From assembly GCA_009784725.1 (NCBI GenBank), contig WQXS01000003.1:62001-126000 (forward strand): DNA of 64,000 bases, read 5' to 3'. Under the pieces are notes generated by a model. The model did no database searches. It was given only the letters and a program-made list of their open reading frames with translations, and was not told where the DNA came from. The position numbers and the translations under genes were made by a program. Shown piece after piece: positions 17,299 to 24,683 of this stretch (within the stretch, counting starts at the first letter, position 1; the number at the start of each line of letters is the position of its first letter). Source of the DNA: Oscillospiraceae bacterium (GTDB taxonomy: Bacteria; Bacillota; Clostridia; Oscillospirales; Oscillospiraceae).

Positions 17299-19050
17299 AT
17301 GATATATACCTTAGAGCGACTTAGACTAATTAATTTTAAATGTTTTAGTGAGCATACTATATTTTTTGATTGTAATACCGTTATGATTGGACAAAATAAT
17401 GCCGGAAAAACGACTGTAATTGAAGCATTTCGCATACTAGGGTTAGCAACCGCCAGACTTGCAACAATATTAACTTATACAATACGACCCGAATGGCTCT
17501 CAGAGGATCTTCCTTTATCTGTTAAGGGGATAAAAATCTCAGCAAAAGTGGTTGATACAGATTTAGAGCAGATCTTTCATAGATATGGAAATCCACCAGC
17601 AACCATTGAAGCGTTTTTTTCAAACTCTGTAATTATTAAGATAATAATTCAAAGTGAAACAGAACTGTTTGTAACTTTTTCTCATAATGGAGAATATATA
17701 TCAGGCAAGAAAAGAGTGACAGAAATCGGAGTTCCAAATCTTAGGGTTCTTCCACAAATAGTTCCGCTTTTAAAGGATGAAGTTCTAGTAGCTAGTGATA
17801 CATTACAACGTAATAAGTTTTCTAAAAGAACTTCCAGGAACTTTAGGAGTAATTTATTTATCTCAAGGAATGAAGAGATTTTCCAAAGATTGCAAGAAAT
17901 GATTACACAAACGTGGGGATCACTATTAATAAATGATATTTCAAAAGATAATAGTAATACTATTTATTTAAACATTCGTGACAGCGATTTTGTAACTGAA
18001 GTATATTATATGGGACATGGCATACAAATGTGGCTTCAAACATTGTGGTTCATAGTGTCTTCTGATGCAAACGCAATTATTATTCTCGATGAACCGGATG
18101 TTTTTATGCATGCTGACATGCAACGTAAGTTAGTAAGACTGATTATGGGAAATTATGCACAGATGATAATAGCGACGCATTCTATTGAAATCATCTCTGA
18201 AGTCCAACCAGAAAACATATTAATAATTAACCGGAAAAAAGATACCTCACTGCTTGCAGAGGGATATCCGGTTCTCCAAGCTGCTATTTCAGGAATGGGA
18301 AGTGTGCATAATTTATCTCTTTCACGATTACTTAATAATAAACGATACTTGTTTGTAGAAGGCGAAGATATGTTCATATTGAAAGTGCTATACGACAAAC
18401 TCTTTCAAAATGAATCCGAACCTTTAGACCATTTTCCCAGTGTTACCACAGGAGGTTGGGGAAGTTGGCAAGCCCAAAAAGAAAATGCCGTCCACCTGCT
18501 TAAAGAAATCCCTGATTTAAAAATTTATTTTTTCTATGACAGTGATTACCATTTACAATGTGACATTGAGGAAAGAGAAAAAGAAGCAAAAAGCAACAAC
18601 ATCCGAATGCATATATGGGAGAGAAAAGAGTTAGAGAACTATCTGCTTATTAATGTTGCAATTGCACGAGTTGTTTACCGCAAGAACAATAAATTAGATT
18701 TTAAGACTTTATGCTCAGAAATTCAAAACATGATTAATAATGAGTGCAACAAACAAAAAGAATTTATTATCGAGAAAATTGGTGATGAGCTATCTCGTAA
18801 AAATAGAGGTGTTGAGCCAAGCAAATTTTTTCGCGAAGCACGAAATGAAGTTAACAAGATATGGAAAACTGGATTCGATGCGATTGTAAGACTTGTTCCA
18901 GGTAAACATATAATTGGTCAATTGAGCACTATTTGCAAAGAGAAGTATAATGTTTCTTTTAACTCACAACAAATTGCTTCACAGATGATTAAATCAGAGG
19001 TAAACGATGAAATATCAGGATATTTAAACAGGATAAGAGAAAGTAAATAA
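17299..19050 (+). CDS. OLD/PARIS-like ATPase fused to a TOPRIM (DUF4435-like) nuclease domain
   Basis: A 583-residue protein. The N-terminal ABC-type ATPase has Walker A IGQNNAGKTTVIEA (about residue 32) and Walker B IIILDEPDVFMH (about residue 257), then ATHSIEII as the H-loop. The C-terminal part is TOPRIM-like: LFVEGEDMFILKVL supplies the glutamate, FFYDSDYHL the acidic pair, and WERKELENYLL is the motif common in DUF4435/OLD proteins. OLD-type proteins are antiphage nucleases. PARIS uses the same two modules, usually as AriA plus AriB, and fused forms are known. No UvrD-type helicase is adjacent, so this is not Gabija. Which subtype it belongs to is inference. Confidence 0.75.
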   Translation: MIYTLERLRLINFKCFSEHTIFFDCNTVMIGQNNAGKTTVIEAFRILGLATARLATILTYTIRPEWLSEDLPLSVKGIKISAKVVDTDLEQIFHRYGNPPATIEAFFSNSVIIKIIIQSETELFVTFSHNGEYISGKKRVTEIGVPNLRVLPQIVPLLKDEVLVASDTLQRNKFSKRTSRNFRSNLFISRNEEIFQRLQEMITQTWGSLLINDISKDNSNTIYLNIRDSDFVTEVYYMGHGIQMWLQTLWFIVSSDANAIIILDEPDVFMHADMQRKLVRLIMGNYAQMIIATHSIEIISEVQPENILIINRKKDTSLLAEGYPVLQAAISGMGSVHNLSLSRLLNNKRYLFVEGEDMFILKVLYDKLFQNESEPLDHFPSVTTGGWGSWQAQKENAVHLLKEIPDLKIYFFYDSDYHLQCDIEEREKEAKSNNIRMHIWERKELENYLLINVAIARVVYRKNNKLDFKTLCSEIQNMINNECNKQKEFIIEKIGDELSRKNRGVEPSKFFREARNEVNKIWKTGFDAIVRLVPGKHIIGQLSTICKEKYNVSFNSQQIASQMIKSEVNDEISGYLNRIRESK

Positions 19051-19098
19051 ATGTGTGAAATAGACAGGGTGAGTAAAAAAGCTTATAGGTGATATATA

Positions 19099-20556
19099 AT
19101 GACAAGAAAAAAGATATTTATAAGCAGTGTGCAATCTGAGTTTGCTGAAGAGCGGCAGATGCTTTATGATTATTTGACTACGGATGTTTTGTTTGGGATT
19201 TACTTTGAACCGTTTATTTTTGAGAATGTACCAGCTTTAAACGCAAGTCCGGCTTCGGTTTTCTTAAGCGAGGTGGAAAACTGTGATATTTACCTTGGAG
19301 TCTTTGGTGCTCTTTATGGTTTTGAAGACACTGAGGGCATATCACCAACAGAGCGGGAGTTTGACGCTGCTACAAATAATAATAAAGTACGGTTGGTGTA
19401 TATTAAGCATTCGGAACAAAGAGAACCTAAGGAAGAGCTTCTTATAAAGAAAGCCGAAAACGCAATAGTAAGAAAGGGATTTACAACACGTGAAGAGTTG
19501 AGGACGGCTGTATACGCATCCTTGGTTAATTATTTGCTCGAGAATGAATATATCAGGACAACCCCATTTGATGCTACTTTACATCCGGAAGCTACTGTTG
19601 CAGATTTGAATGAAGACAAGATTAGAGACTTTACAGATGAAGCGCACCGCAGGAGAAGGTTTCCTTTTGATAGGAACACTGACATTACTAAAGTGCTAAC
19701 ACACCTTGACTTAATAAAAGGTGACAGAGTCACAAATGCAGCGTTATTACTTTTCGCAGATCGTCCGCAACGTTACTTCATTTCTTCAACGGTGAAATGT
19801 GCACATTTTCATGGACTCACAGTATCAAAGCCAATTCCATCATATCAAATCTACAAGGGTACTGTTTTTGAAGTGATAGCTTCTGCAGTGGATTTTGTTT
19901 TATCAAAAATTAACCTTTATACAGGAGACCGTAGCAAAAGCCCCCAAGTTGATATTATTTATGAGCTGCCAATACGAGCGGTAACGGAAGCTATTGTTAA
20001 TGCCGTTGCTCATCGTGACTATACCAGTAATGATAGCGTACAAGTTATGTTGTTTCCTGACCGCTTAGAAATACTAAATTCAGGAAAGCTTCCATGGGGA
20101 TTGACAATTAATGATTTATTGACCGCTCATAAATCCATACCTGCAAATCCCTTGATGGCAGAGGCAATGTATTTAAACGGAACGATTGAACAAATGGGTA
20201 CAGGAACAGAAGATATTATTAATTTATGCACACAAATGGGTTTAAAACAACCTGAGTTTAAACAAGATTCCGGATTTAAAGTTGTCTTATATAGGAAAAT
20301 ACCGACCGACCAAGCAACGGTCTATGATGCCAATTTTGAATCAATAGTTGAAAAATATATAGATAATGACGTGCATCGATCAATTCTAGTATTAATTGAT
20401 AGGCAACCTAAAATAAGTGCAAAAAAAATTGCTGAAAGTATTGGCATGAGTCAGCGTGGGGTTCAAAATAATATTGAAGCTTTAAAGAAAAAAGGTATAT
20501 TAAAACGAGAAGGTACACCAAAAGGTGGATTTTGGGATATAAAATTTAAGAGATAA
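19099..20556 (+). CDS. DUF4062 - GHKL ATPase - winged-helix protein
   Basis: 485 residues in three modules. Residues 1 to about 100 are DUF4062 (KKIFISSVQSEFAEERQ, VENCDIYLGVFGALYG), a TIR/nucleoside-transferase-like fold often found at the N-terminus of conflict-system proteins. Residues about 200-400 are the HATPase_c_4 type seen in COG2865 proteins (AVTEAIVNAVAHRDYTSND, LEILNSGKLPWGL, EQMGTGTEDI). The last ~65 residues are a winged helix (KISAKKIAESIGMSQRGVQ). The usual AlbA_2/Schlafen-like N-domain is replaced by DUF4062. Four CGTAGATA repeats with 11-12 nt periodicity follow the stop codon directly. A stress- or phage-sensing regulator is plausible; its function is unproven. Confidence 0.75.
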   Translation: MTRKKIFISSVQSEFAEERQMLYDYLTTDVLFGIYFEPFIFENVPALNASPASVFLSEVENCDIYLGVFGALYGFEDTEGISPTEREFDAATNNNKVRLVYIKHSEQREPKEELLIKKAENAIVRKGFTTREELRTAVYASLVNYLLENEYIRTTPFDATLHPEATVADLNEDKIRDFTDEAHRRRRFPFDRNTDITKVLTHLDLIKGDRVTNAALLLFADRPQRYFISSTVKCAHFHGLTVSKPIPSYQIYKGTVFEVIASAVDFVLSKINLYTGDRSKSPQVDIIYELPIRAVTEAIVNAVAHRDYTSNDSVQVMLFPDRLEILNSGKLPWGLTINDLLTAHKSIPANPLMAEAMYLNGTIEQMGTGTEDIINLCTQMGLKQPEFKQDSGFKVVLYRKIPTDQATVYDANFESIVEKYIDNDVHRSILVLIDRQPKISAKKIAESIGMSQRGVQNNIEALKKKGILKREGTPKGGFWDIKFKR

Positions 20557-20601
20557 TTGCGTAGATAGTACGTAGATAATTGCGTAGATAGTGCGTAGAT
20601 A
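20557..20601. repeat. Four CGTAGATA repeats at helical spacing
   Basis: CGTAGATA begins at 20560, 20571, 20583 and 20594, so 11, 12 and 11 nt apart, starting immediately after the DUF4062 gene stop. One-turn spacing suggests protein binding on one face of DNA. The repeats are non-coding. Confidence 0.6.
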
Positions 20602-20630
20602 ATTAATGACTTTTCAAGAATCCGTCAGTA

Positions 20631-20664
20631 AGGGAAAAACACCGTTCGGTCGCTGTCTTTCCCT
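20631..20664 (+). terminator. Hairpin terminator after the DUF4062 gene
   Basis: AGGGAAA/TTTCCCT stem with further ACA/TGT and CCG/CGG pairing. It is followed by CATTATTATACTAATTATAC, a tail that recurs in similar form after the next hairpin (21080-21105). Confidence 0.5.
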
Positions 20665-20689
20665 CATTATTATACTAATTATACCGTTG

Positions 20690-21009
20690 GTTCTTTATCC
20701 AAATCTGCTTCCGACAAAGAAGATATTGGTGATGGCAGCATCACTAAAAACATCACCAATGGCATCACTGAAAACATCACTATAAACGAGACACGGAAAA
20801 CTATACTCGTTTAAATGCGAGAAAATCCAAAAATATCTGCTGCTGATTTAGCCAAAATGCTCGGTATAGCTGAAAGAAATGTTAAAAATCACATTAAGAC
20901 TCTTAAGTTGGCAGGTCTTTTGGAACGAGTCGGTCTACCAAAAGGCGGATATTGGGATGTAAGCGATAAACTGAAAGCAAGCGATAAACAAGCGATAAAC
21001 AAGCGATAA
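20690..21009 (+). pseudogene. Decayed C-terminal part of a second GHKL-winged-helix (COG2865-type) gene
   Basis: In one frame, a linker of four-residue repeats (ITKN, ITNG, ITEN, ITIN) leads into KTILV, a TAA stop, and then MRENPKISAADLAKMLGIAE, a winged helix very like that of the preceding gene (both end GGYWD/GGFWD). The TAA sits where a residue such as Tyr would be expected, so this is a nonsense-interrupted fragment. The whole ATPase module is missing. The end of the ORF runs into AAGCGATAAAC repeats encoding ASDKQAINKR. Confidence 0.6.
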
Positions 21010-21029
21010 ACAAGCGATAAACAAGCGGT
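20961..21029. repeat. AAGCGATAAAC tandem repeats, exact 11-bp period
   Basis: AAGCGAT starts at 20961, 20979, 20990, 21001 and 21012, with a variant AAGCGGT at 21023. The last four steps are exactly 11 nt. The array crosses the stop codon of the remnant gene. The same AAGCGAY core recurs in inverse orientation inside the GHKL gene near 45.9 kb. Confidence 0.65.
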
Positions 21030-21039
21030 AAAAGTCAAT

Positions 21040-21075
21040 AAGGACAATGCAAACTTTTGGTCTGCATTGTTCCTT
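21040..21075 (+). terminator. Hairpin terminator after the remnant gene
   Basis: AAGGACAATGCA pairs with TGCATTGTTCCTT (one bulge) around an 11-nt loop and is followed by a short T-run. A conserved tail (CATTATACTCATTGTACCG) follows, as after the hairpin at 20631. Confidence 0.55.
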
Positions 21076-21164
21076 TGCTGCATTATACTCATTGTACCGT
21101 TGTCAATGTCGGTAGTATTTTTATTTTTTGCTTGATATTTACCCCGTCATAAAGGGAATTATTG

Positions 21165-21870
21165 TCAGCGGGCAAAAATAAAAATCTCCACACTTCCATT
21201 GACAAAATAAGTTGGTTCTAAACTCAGGGTGTTAATTTGGTGTGTTTTTGTTAAGTAGGACAATTCGACAGCAGGACGAAATCCGATTTTGCCTTCATCA
21301 ACCATTTTTAATAACTGTGGGGTAAGTTCTGTCAGCCTGATGTATCTGCGAACTTGGTCTTTACTCTCGCCTGTGGATTCTCCAATTATTGCGGCAGTTT
21401 CCTTGCCTTTTGACTTCCATGCCATTGGCGTGGAAGTAAGGTCGGTTCGCTGTCCCTGCCGTTTTATAGCATTTATAAGCAAACGCTTTCTCGCTTGGTA
21501 AGATATTTTCTCTTTGGACGTTGGAATCGACCATAAAAATAACCGATTGTTCATCGGTCATGTCTCGCAGTATTACCGGCATGGTTTCAATACCGAGTTT
21601 TTCGCACACAGCCTTTCGTCGGTGTCCGGCGATGAGTTCGTAGCCATCGCCTTTGGGTCTTGCTACAGCAGGAATCAAAACTCCGTTTTCCATAATACTG
21701 TCTGCGAGTTTCTTAAAATCTTCATTCTCCGTTACTTTGAATGGGTGTGACTTAAACCCATCAAGCTTTGAAACTGGGAGCATTTCAACTTTGTCTTGGG
21801 TCGCAGGGGCTTGATTTTCATTTGTCGGTAGGGTTGTTTGTTGTTCTTTTTTCATTTTTATAATTCTCAC
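21165..21870 (-). pseudogene. ParB-like nuclease-domain protein, frameshifted
   Basis: Two ORFs (21361-21870 and 21165-21554, minus) are the two halves of one ParB-family gene. The first half has SKLDGFKSHPFKV, ELIAGHRRKAVCEKLG and NVQRENILPSEKAFAYK, the ParB N-domain. The second half continues in another frame with IKRQGQRTDLTSTP, TAAIIGESTGESKDQVRRYI and IGFRPAVELSYL, the helix-turn-helix part. About 11 bases appear lost at AYK/AIKRQG, and the C-terminus is also cut short. Such ParB-like genes are cargo or maintenance genes of clostridial mobile elements. No parA is nearby. Confidence 0.75.
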
Positions 21871-21878
21871 TTTCTCTT

Positions 21879-22229
21879 TTATATTTTTTCATTTGCTGTG
21901 TTGGGGTTGCCATTGATGTGTTTCATTTTTTCAGGCAAGAGCATATATTCCTCGATGTTTGTAAGTGCCTTTATGAACTGCAATACAGCGGAATCATATC
22001 GCTTGGAGTCAATAACTTTTAAAGCATGAGCTTTTTGAGCGATTTGATTTAAGTTGTTTCCAATCGCATGAAACTCTCTCATCATGGCGTGATAATCAAG
22101 CGGTGGCATCGGGCGTGGTATGTAACCGTCCATAAGAGTGCGGATATATGATTCCCGAGAATAAAGGCGAACTCTTGGTTTGCTCAGAATTTTGCTTCCT
22201 ACAGTCCTAACTATAAAATCATTTTTCAT
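21879..22229 (-). CDS. MobC-like mobilisation protein, probably N-terminally altered
   Basis: A 116-residue protein whose core (MMREFHAIGNNLNQIAQKAHA and VIDSKRYDSAVLQFI) is typical of MobC relaxosome accessory proteins, which help a relaxase nick oriT. The N-terminal ribbon-helix-helix part expected before MDGYIP is only weakly recognisable. It overlaps the XRE regulator gene by 11 nt. No relaxase (MobA) gene is present, so the mobilisation module is a remnant. It sits next to the broken parB, consistent with a former integrative mobilisable element. Confidence 0.65.
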   Translation of the reverse strand: MKNDFIVRTVGSKILSKPRVRLYSRESYIRTLMDGYIPRPMPPLDYHAMMREFHAIGNNLNQIAQKAHALKVIDSKRYDSAVLQFIKALTNIEEYMLLPEKMKHINGNPNTANEKI

Positions 22230-22647
22230 TTTTTCTTCGGGACTTTAAAAACATAGCATATTCTGCAAGCATATCTGTTTCTTCTTGTGTCAAACCTGCG
22301 AATTCTGCTCGATTGAAAGCAGTCTTTACACCACCGGTACTATCTGTATCAGCGGATTTTTTGTTTTGGTTATACGACACATTTGCTTCTGAAACGGTTA
22401 GATGTGATACGTTATTTCCCGGGTAAAGTATTCTTTCGTCACAAATATCCCATTTTACAAAATTGCCACCCAGAATATAATCAATTGGTACATGAAAGAA
22501 TTCGGACAACTTCATTAGAGCTTTATTATCCGGTTCATACTTTCCCATCTCCCAGTACGAAAGCGTACTGTCTGCAATTTGTAAGTGCTTTGCTAGCTCT
22601 TTTTGTGTTAAATCCTTTTTTTTTCGCAATTCTCTTATTCGATTCAT
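22219..22647 (-). CDS. XRE-family transcriptional regulator
   Basis: 142 residues. The N-terminal helix-turn-helix of the Cro/C1 type (IRELRKKKDLTQKELAKHLQ, ADSTLSYWEMGKYEPDNKAL) covers about residues 1-65. The C-terminal part (GLTQEETDMLAEYAMFLKSRR) resembles the tail of regulators of mobile elements. Upstream are two divergent promoters with three similar 15-nt half-palindromic sites, one over its own -35 box and one inside the promoter of the divergent gene. It is thus probably an autoregulator controlling both directions. Confidence 0.85.
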   Translation of the reverse strand: MNRIRELRKKKDLTQKELAKHLQIADSTLSYWEMGKYEPDNKALMKLSEFFHVPIDYILGGNFVKWDICDERILYPGNNVSHLTVSEANVSYNQNKKSADTDSTGGVKTAFNRAEFAGLTQEETDMLAEYAMFLKSRRKNEK

Positions 22648-22690
22648 CTACAGCACCTTATTCCACAGTTTTACCTTTGTATTTAAAGCT

Positions 22691-22789
22691 ATTATATCAG
22701 CATAGAAAATAATTTCAAGAATGTTGAAAAAACATATTGACTATCCAAGAATATTCAAATATAATAACGAAGAATCCAAGTATCTTGAA
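22691..22789. promoter_or_regulatory. Divergent promoters with three XRE operators
   Basis: Plus strand: TTGACT (22737-22742), 17-nt spacer, TATAAT (22760-22765). Minus strand: TTGAAA (22713-22718), 16-nt spacer, TATAAT (22691-22696). Operators are TTCAAGAATGTTGAA (22714-22728), TCCAAGAATATTCAA (22744-22758) and TCCAAGTATCTTGAA (22775-22789), starting 30 and 31 nt apart, i.e. three helical turns. Confidence 0.7.
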
Positions 22790-22825
22790 AAAAGGGAAAA
22801 TGAGCAATGAAAGGGATAAACAAAG

Positions 22826-23743
22826 ATGCAGATAATAGATTTTGAAAGAAAAGGACAGCAGGTAAAATTTTATCTTGGTGATCACAACTTATCAAATTAC
22901 CACGGTGATGATTGGAATGATATACCGTACGAACATAATGCGGGTAAGGTTTACGATAAGTACATCACAGGCGAACGAACTTTGACATTCAAGTGGAATG
23001 ATATTGTTTTGGAACCAAGCGACGGGTGTGATAATTCCCGTTATTGTAAAAATGATATGAGAGCACGAAAAGTACCATGCATCTGTGTCTTAAGAGAGGA
23101 ACATCAAGATGATTGTACATTATTTTGGTCGTTTACCGATATTGTCGGAAATGACAATGCTGAAAAGTTTTATTTCGGAGATTTATTACTTCCGAACTCT
23201 GAAGCTACCGAATTTGCGCGTATCATAGAAGAACTAGCAGAACTGAAACGACATTATGGACTCGACAAACAGGAAGCTTTCTTAAAAGCTCATGCAAATA
23301 TCACTCTGAATGAGTATGCAAAAATGCTTAATGGTCGCAATTGCCAACCAAATCTAACCACAGAAGAATTATTATTAGCAAAACAGAGAGGATTTGTTGT
23401 CGTTTATGGCGATTCGGATGACCGTGTTGAATTTGAGGGAGCGATTAGAGAGGAAGGACATACTAACCCACTAATTAAAAAAGCACCAGCTGGAACTCTT
23501 GTGTTGTCGAAAGATGGTCAATTGCTCGAAGAAGGCAGCGAGGATTATGCGAGACATCTTCTCCAAGACTGTAATGTAATCAGAGTATATTACTATGGCG
23601 AAGATGGGGTACCATGGACTTTTGACACCAATATACCTCATGAAATCTTCAGAACATATGATGGCAGCTATGATGATGAGGTTGAAAACGACTGGGACGA
23701 ATACCAGCGATGTATAGTTTTTGAACTATCTGCATTGAAGTAA
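22826..23743 (+). CDS. Unknown island protein under XRE control
   Basis: 305 residues with no recognised catalytic motif. The N-terminal ~120 residues (VKFYLGDHNLSNYHGDDWND, PYEHNAGKVYDKYITGER, LEPSDGCDNSRYCKNDM) look like a small conserved hypothetical family found in Firmicutes. The middle has a helical stretch (EEFARIIEEL-like), and the C-terminus is acidic. It has a consensus promoter overlapped by an operator, so it is probably repressed by the divergent regulator. An immunity, anti-restriction or toxin role is possible but nothing in the sequence proves it. Confidence 0.6.
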   Translation: MQIIDFERKGQQVKFYLGDHNLSNYHGDDWNDIPYEHNAGKVYDKYITGERTLTFKWNDIVLEPSDGCDNSRYCKNDMRARKVPCICVLREEHQDDCTLFWSFTDIVGNDNAEKFYFGDLLLPNSEATEFARIIEELAELKRHYGLDKQEAFLKAHANITLNEYAKMLNGRNCQPNLTTEELLLAKQRGFVVVYGDSDDRVEFEGAIREEGHTNPLIKKAPAGTLVLSKDGQLLEEGSEDYARHLLQDCNVIRVYYYGEDGVPWTFDTNIPHEIFRTYDGSYDDEVENDWDEYQRCIVFELSALK

Positions 23744-23788
23744 TTGTTCTGGTAGCAAAATATTAACCTACAAGGAGGTGATATACAC

Positions 23789-24214
23789 ATGAAAATGCGT
23801 TGGAGTGAAATCAAGGATAACCCGCAAGAACTAAACGGAATGTGGTTAAGACATACACAGACGATTCCTGAAATAGTATATAAAGGTTGCGTCATTTGCT
23901 GGCTACATGAAGATGGCGACATCGAAGGTGTTGGAACACGTATAACTGAAATGCTCAAAACAAGAGAATTTTCGATGCTGAAAAAACTTGTTTCCATTGT
24001 CGACTTTTCGAAGGAGAGTGAAGAAGCAGAAAAAAAGAGTCTGGTACAACGAGGCAAAGAGATAATAATTGAGCTACAGGATATGTTTACAGGCATGGAA
24101 GAAAGCCCAAAAATCGTGCTGGAAGGTAACTGGCTCGATTTTAACAAGTTAAGGAGCAAGATGTGTACACTTGAGGGTCTGATAGAAAAGTACAAGACTT
24201 TGAATAAATATTAA
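23789..24214 (+). CDS. Unknown small protein
   Basis: 141 residues, preceded by a near-perfect ribosome site (AAGGAGGTGATATACAC before the ATG), so it is very likely translated. It starts MKMRWSEIKDNPQELNGMW and has a compact N-terminal half followed by charged helices (EEAEKKSLVQRGKEIIIELQ). No family recognised. It follows the XRE-controlled gene by 45 nt and may be co-transcribed with it. Confidence 0.55.
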   Translation: MKMRWSEIKDNPQELNGMWLRHTQTIPEIVYKGCVICWLHEDGDIEGVGTRITEMLKTREFSMLKKLVSIVDFSKESEEAEKKSLVQRGKEIIIELQDMFTGMEESPKIVLEGNWLDFNKLRSKMCTLEGLIEKYKTLNKY

Positions 24215-24241
24215 AACTATCCGGGAAAAGAGCAAAAGCGA

Positions 24242-24334
24242 ATGACCCTAGATGTAAACCAAAAAGGCGAGGTTTTGATATATCAAACCGTCGACAGCAT
24301 GATTATTGCAGTTGTGCAGTCAAATATGATATAA
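24242..24334 (+). pseudogene. Possible N-terminal remnant of a RhuM-like gene
   Basis: A 30-codon ORF (MTLDVNQKGEVLIYQTVDS, then MIIAVVQSNMI and stop). KGEVLIYQT resembles the start of RhuM-family virulence/Fic-associated proteins. The rest is missing, and a promoter for the next gene overlaps its end. Confidence 0.3.
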
Positions 24335-24335
24335 T
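24306..24335 (+). promoter_or_regulatory. Predicted promoter of the DUF5678-like/retropepsin pair
   Basis: TTGCAG (24306-24311), 18-nt spacer, TATAAT (24330-24335), 61 nt before the ATG at 24396. Confidence 0.5.
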
Positions 24336-24395
24336 ACGGCTACAAAAGGTTTTTAGTCAACATATTGAATAGATGCTAAAAGGAAGGTGTTTACG

Positions 24396-24683
24396 ATGGC
24401 AAGCACATATAAATTATTAAACCATACAAAACCGCTTTCTGTTGAAGAAATACGGAAGTTATACAGTGGATATTGGGTATATATCGTGAATTCTCAATTT
24501 TCAAGCGGAAGAGATCTAAGCAGTGGTATACCCGTTGTTTGTGGTGACTGTGCGTATGCCGGTGCTGAAGATAAAATATATGATCAGTTTGAATCAGAGG
24601 AGTATGGTGAACATTCCGAACTCTATTTATTCAAACCTGAATTGATTTCTGCATTAGAATCGTTGAGGGCAGCACATGCATGA
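24396..24683 (+). CDS. Small DUF5678-like protein
   Basis: 95 residues from ATG 24396 (AGGAAGG upstream); the track's GTG 24387 lies within the ribosome site. The pattern TKPLSVEEIRKLYSGYWVYI, IPVVCGDCAYAGAEDKIYDQ resembles DUF5678-type proteins, as far as I can judge by eye. It overlaps the next gene by 8 nt, so the two form a tight pair. A partner or substrate role for the adjacent protease is an inference. Confidence 0.5.
   Translation: MASTYKLLNHTKPLSVEEIRKLYSGYWVYIVNSQFSSGRDLSSGIPVVCGDCAYAGAEDKIYDQFESEEYGEHSELYLFKPELISALESLRAAHA

Noticed and set aside
17299-19050. Gabija system
   Set aside because: No UvrD/PcrA-type GajB gene is adjacent; the neighbours are HNH and DUF4062-GHKL genes.
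20557-21029. CRISPR array
   Set aside because: Repeats are 8-11 nt with 0-4 nt between them; no 25-40 nt repeats with spacers and no cas genes.
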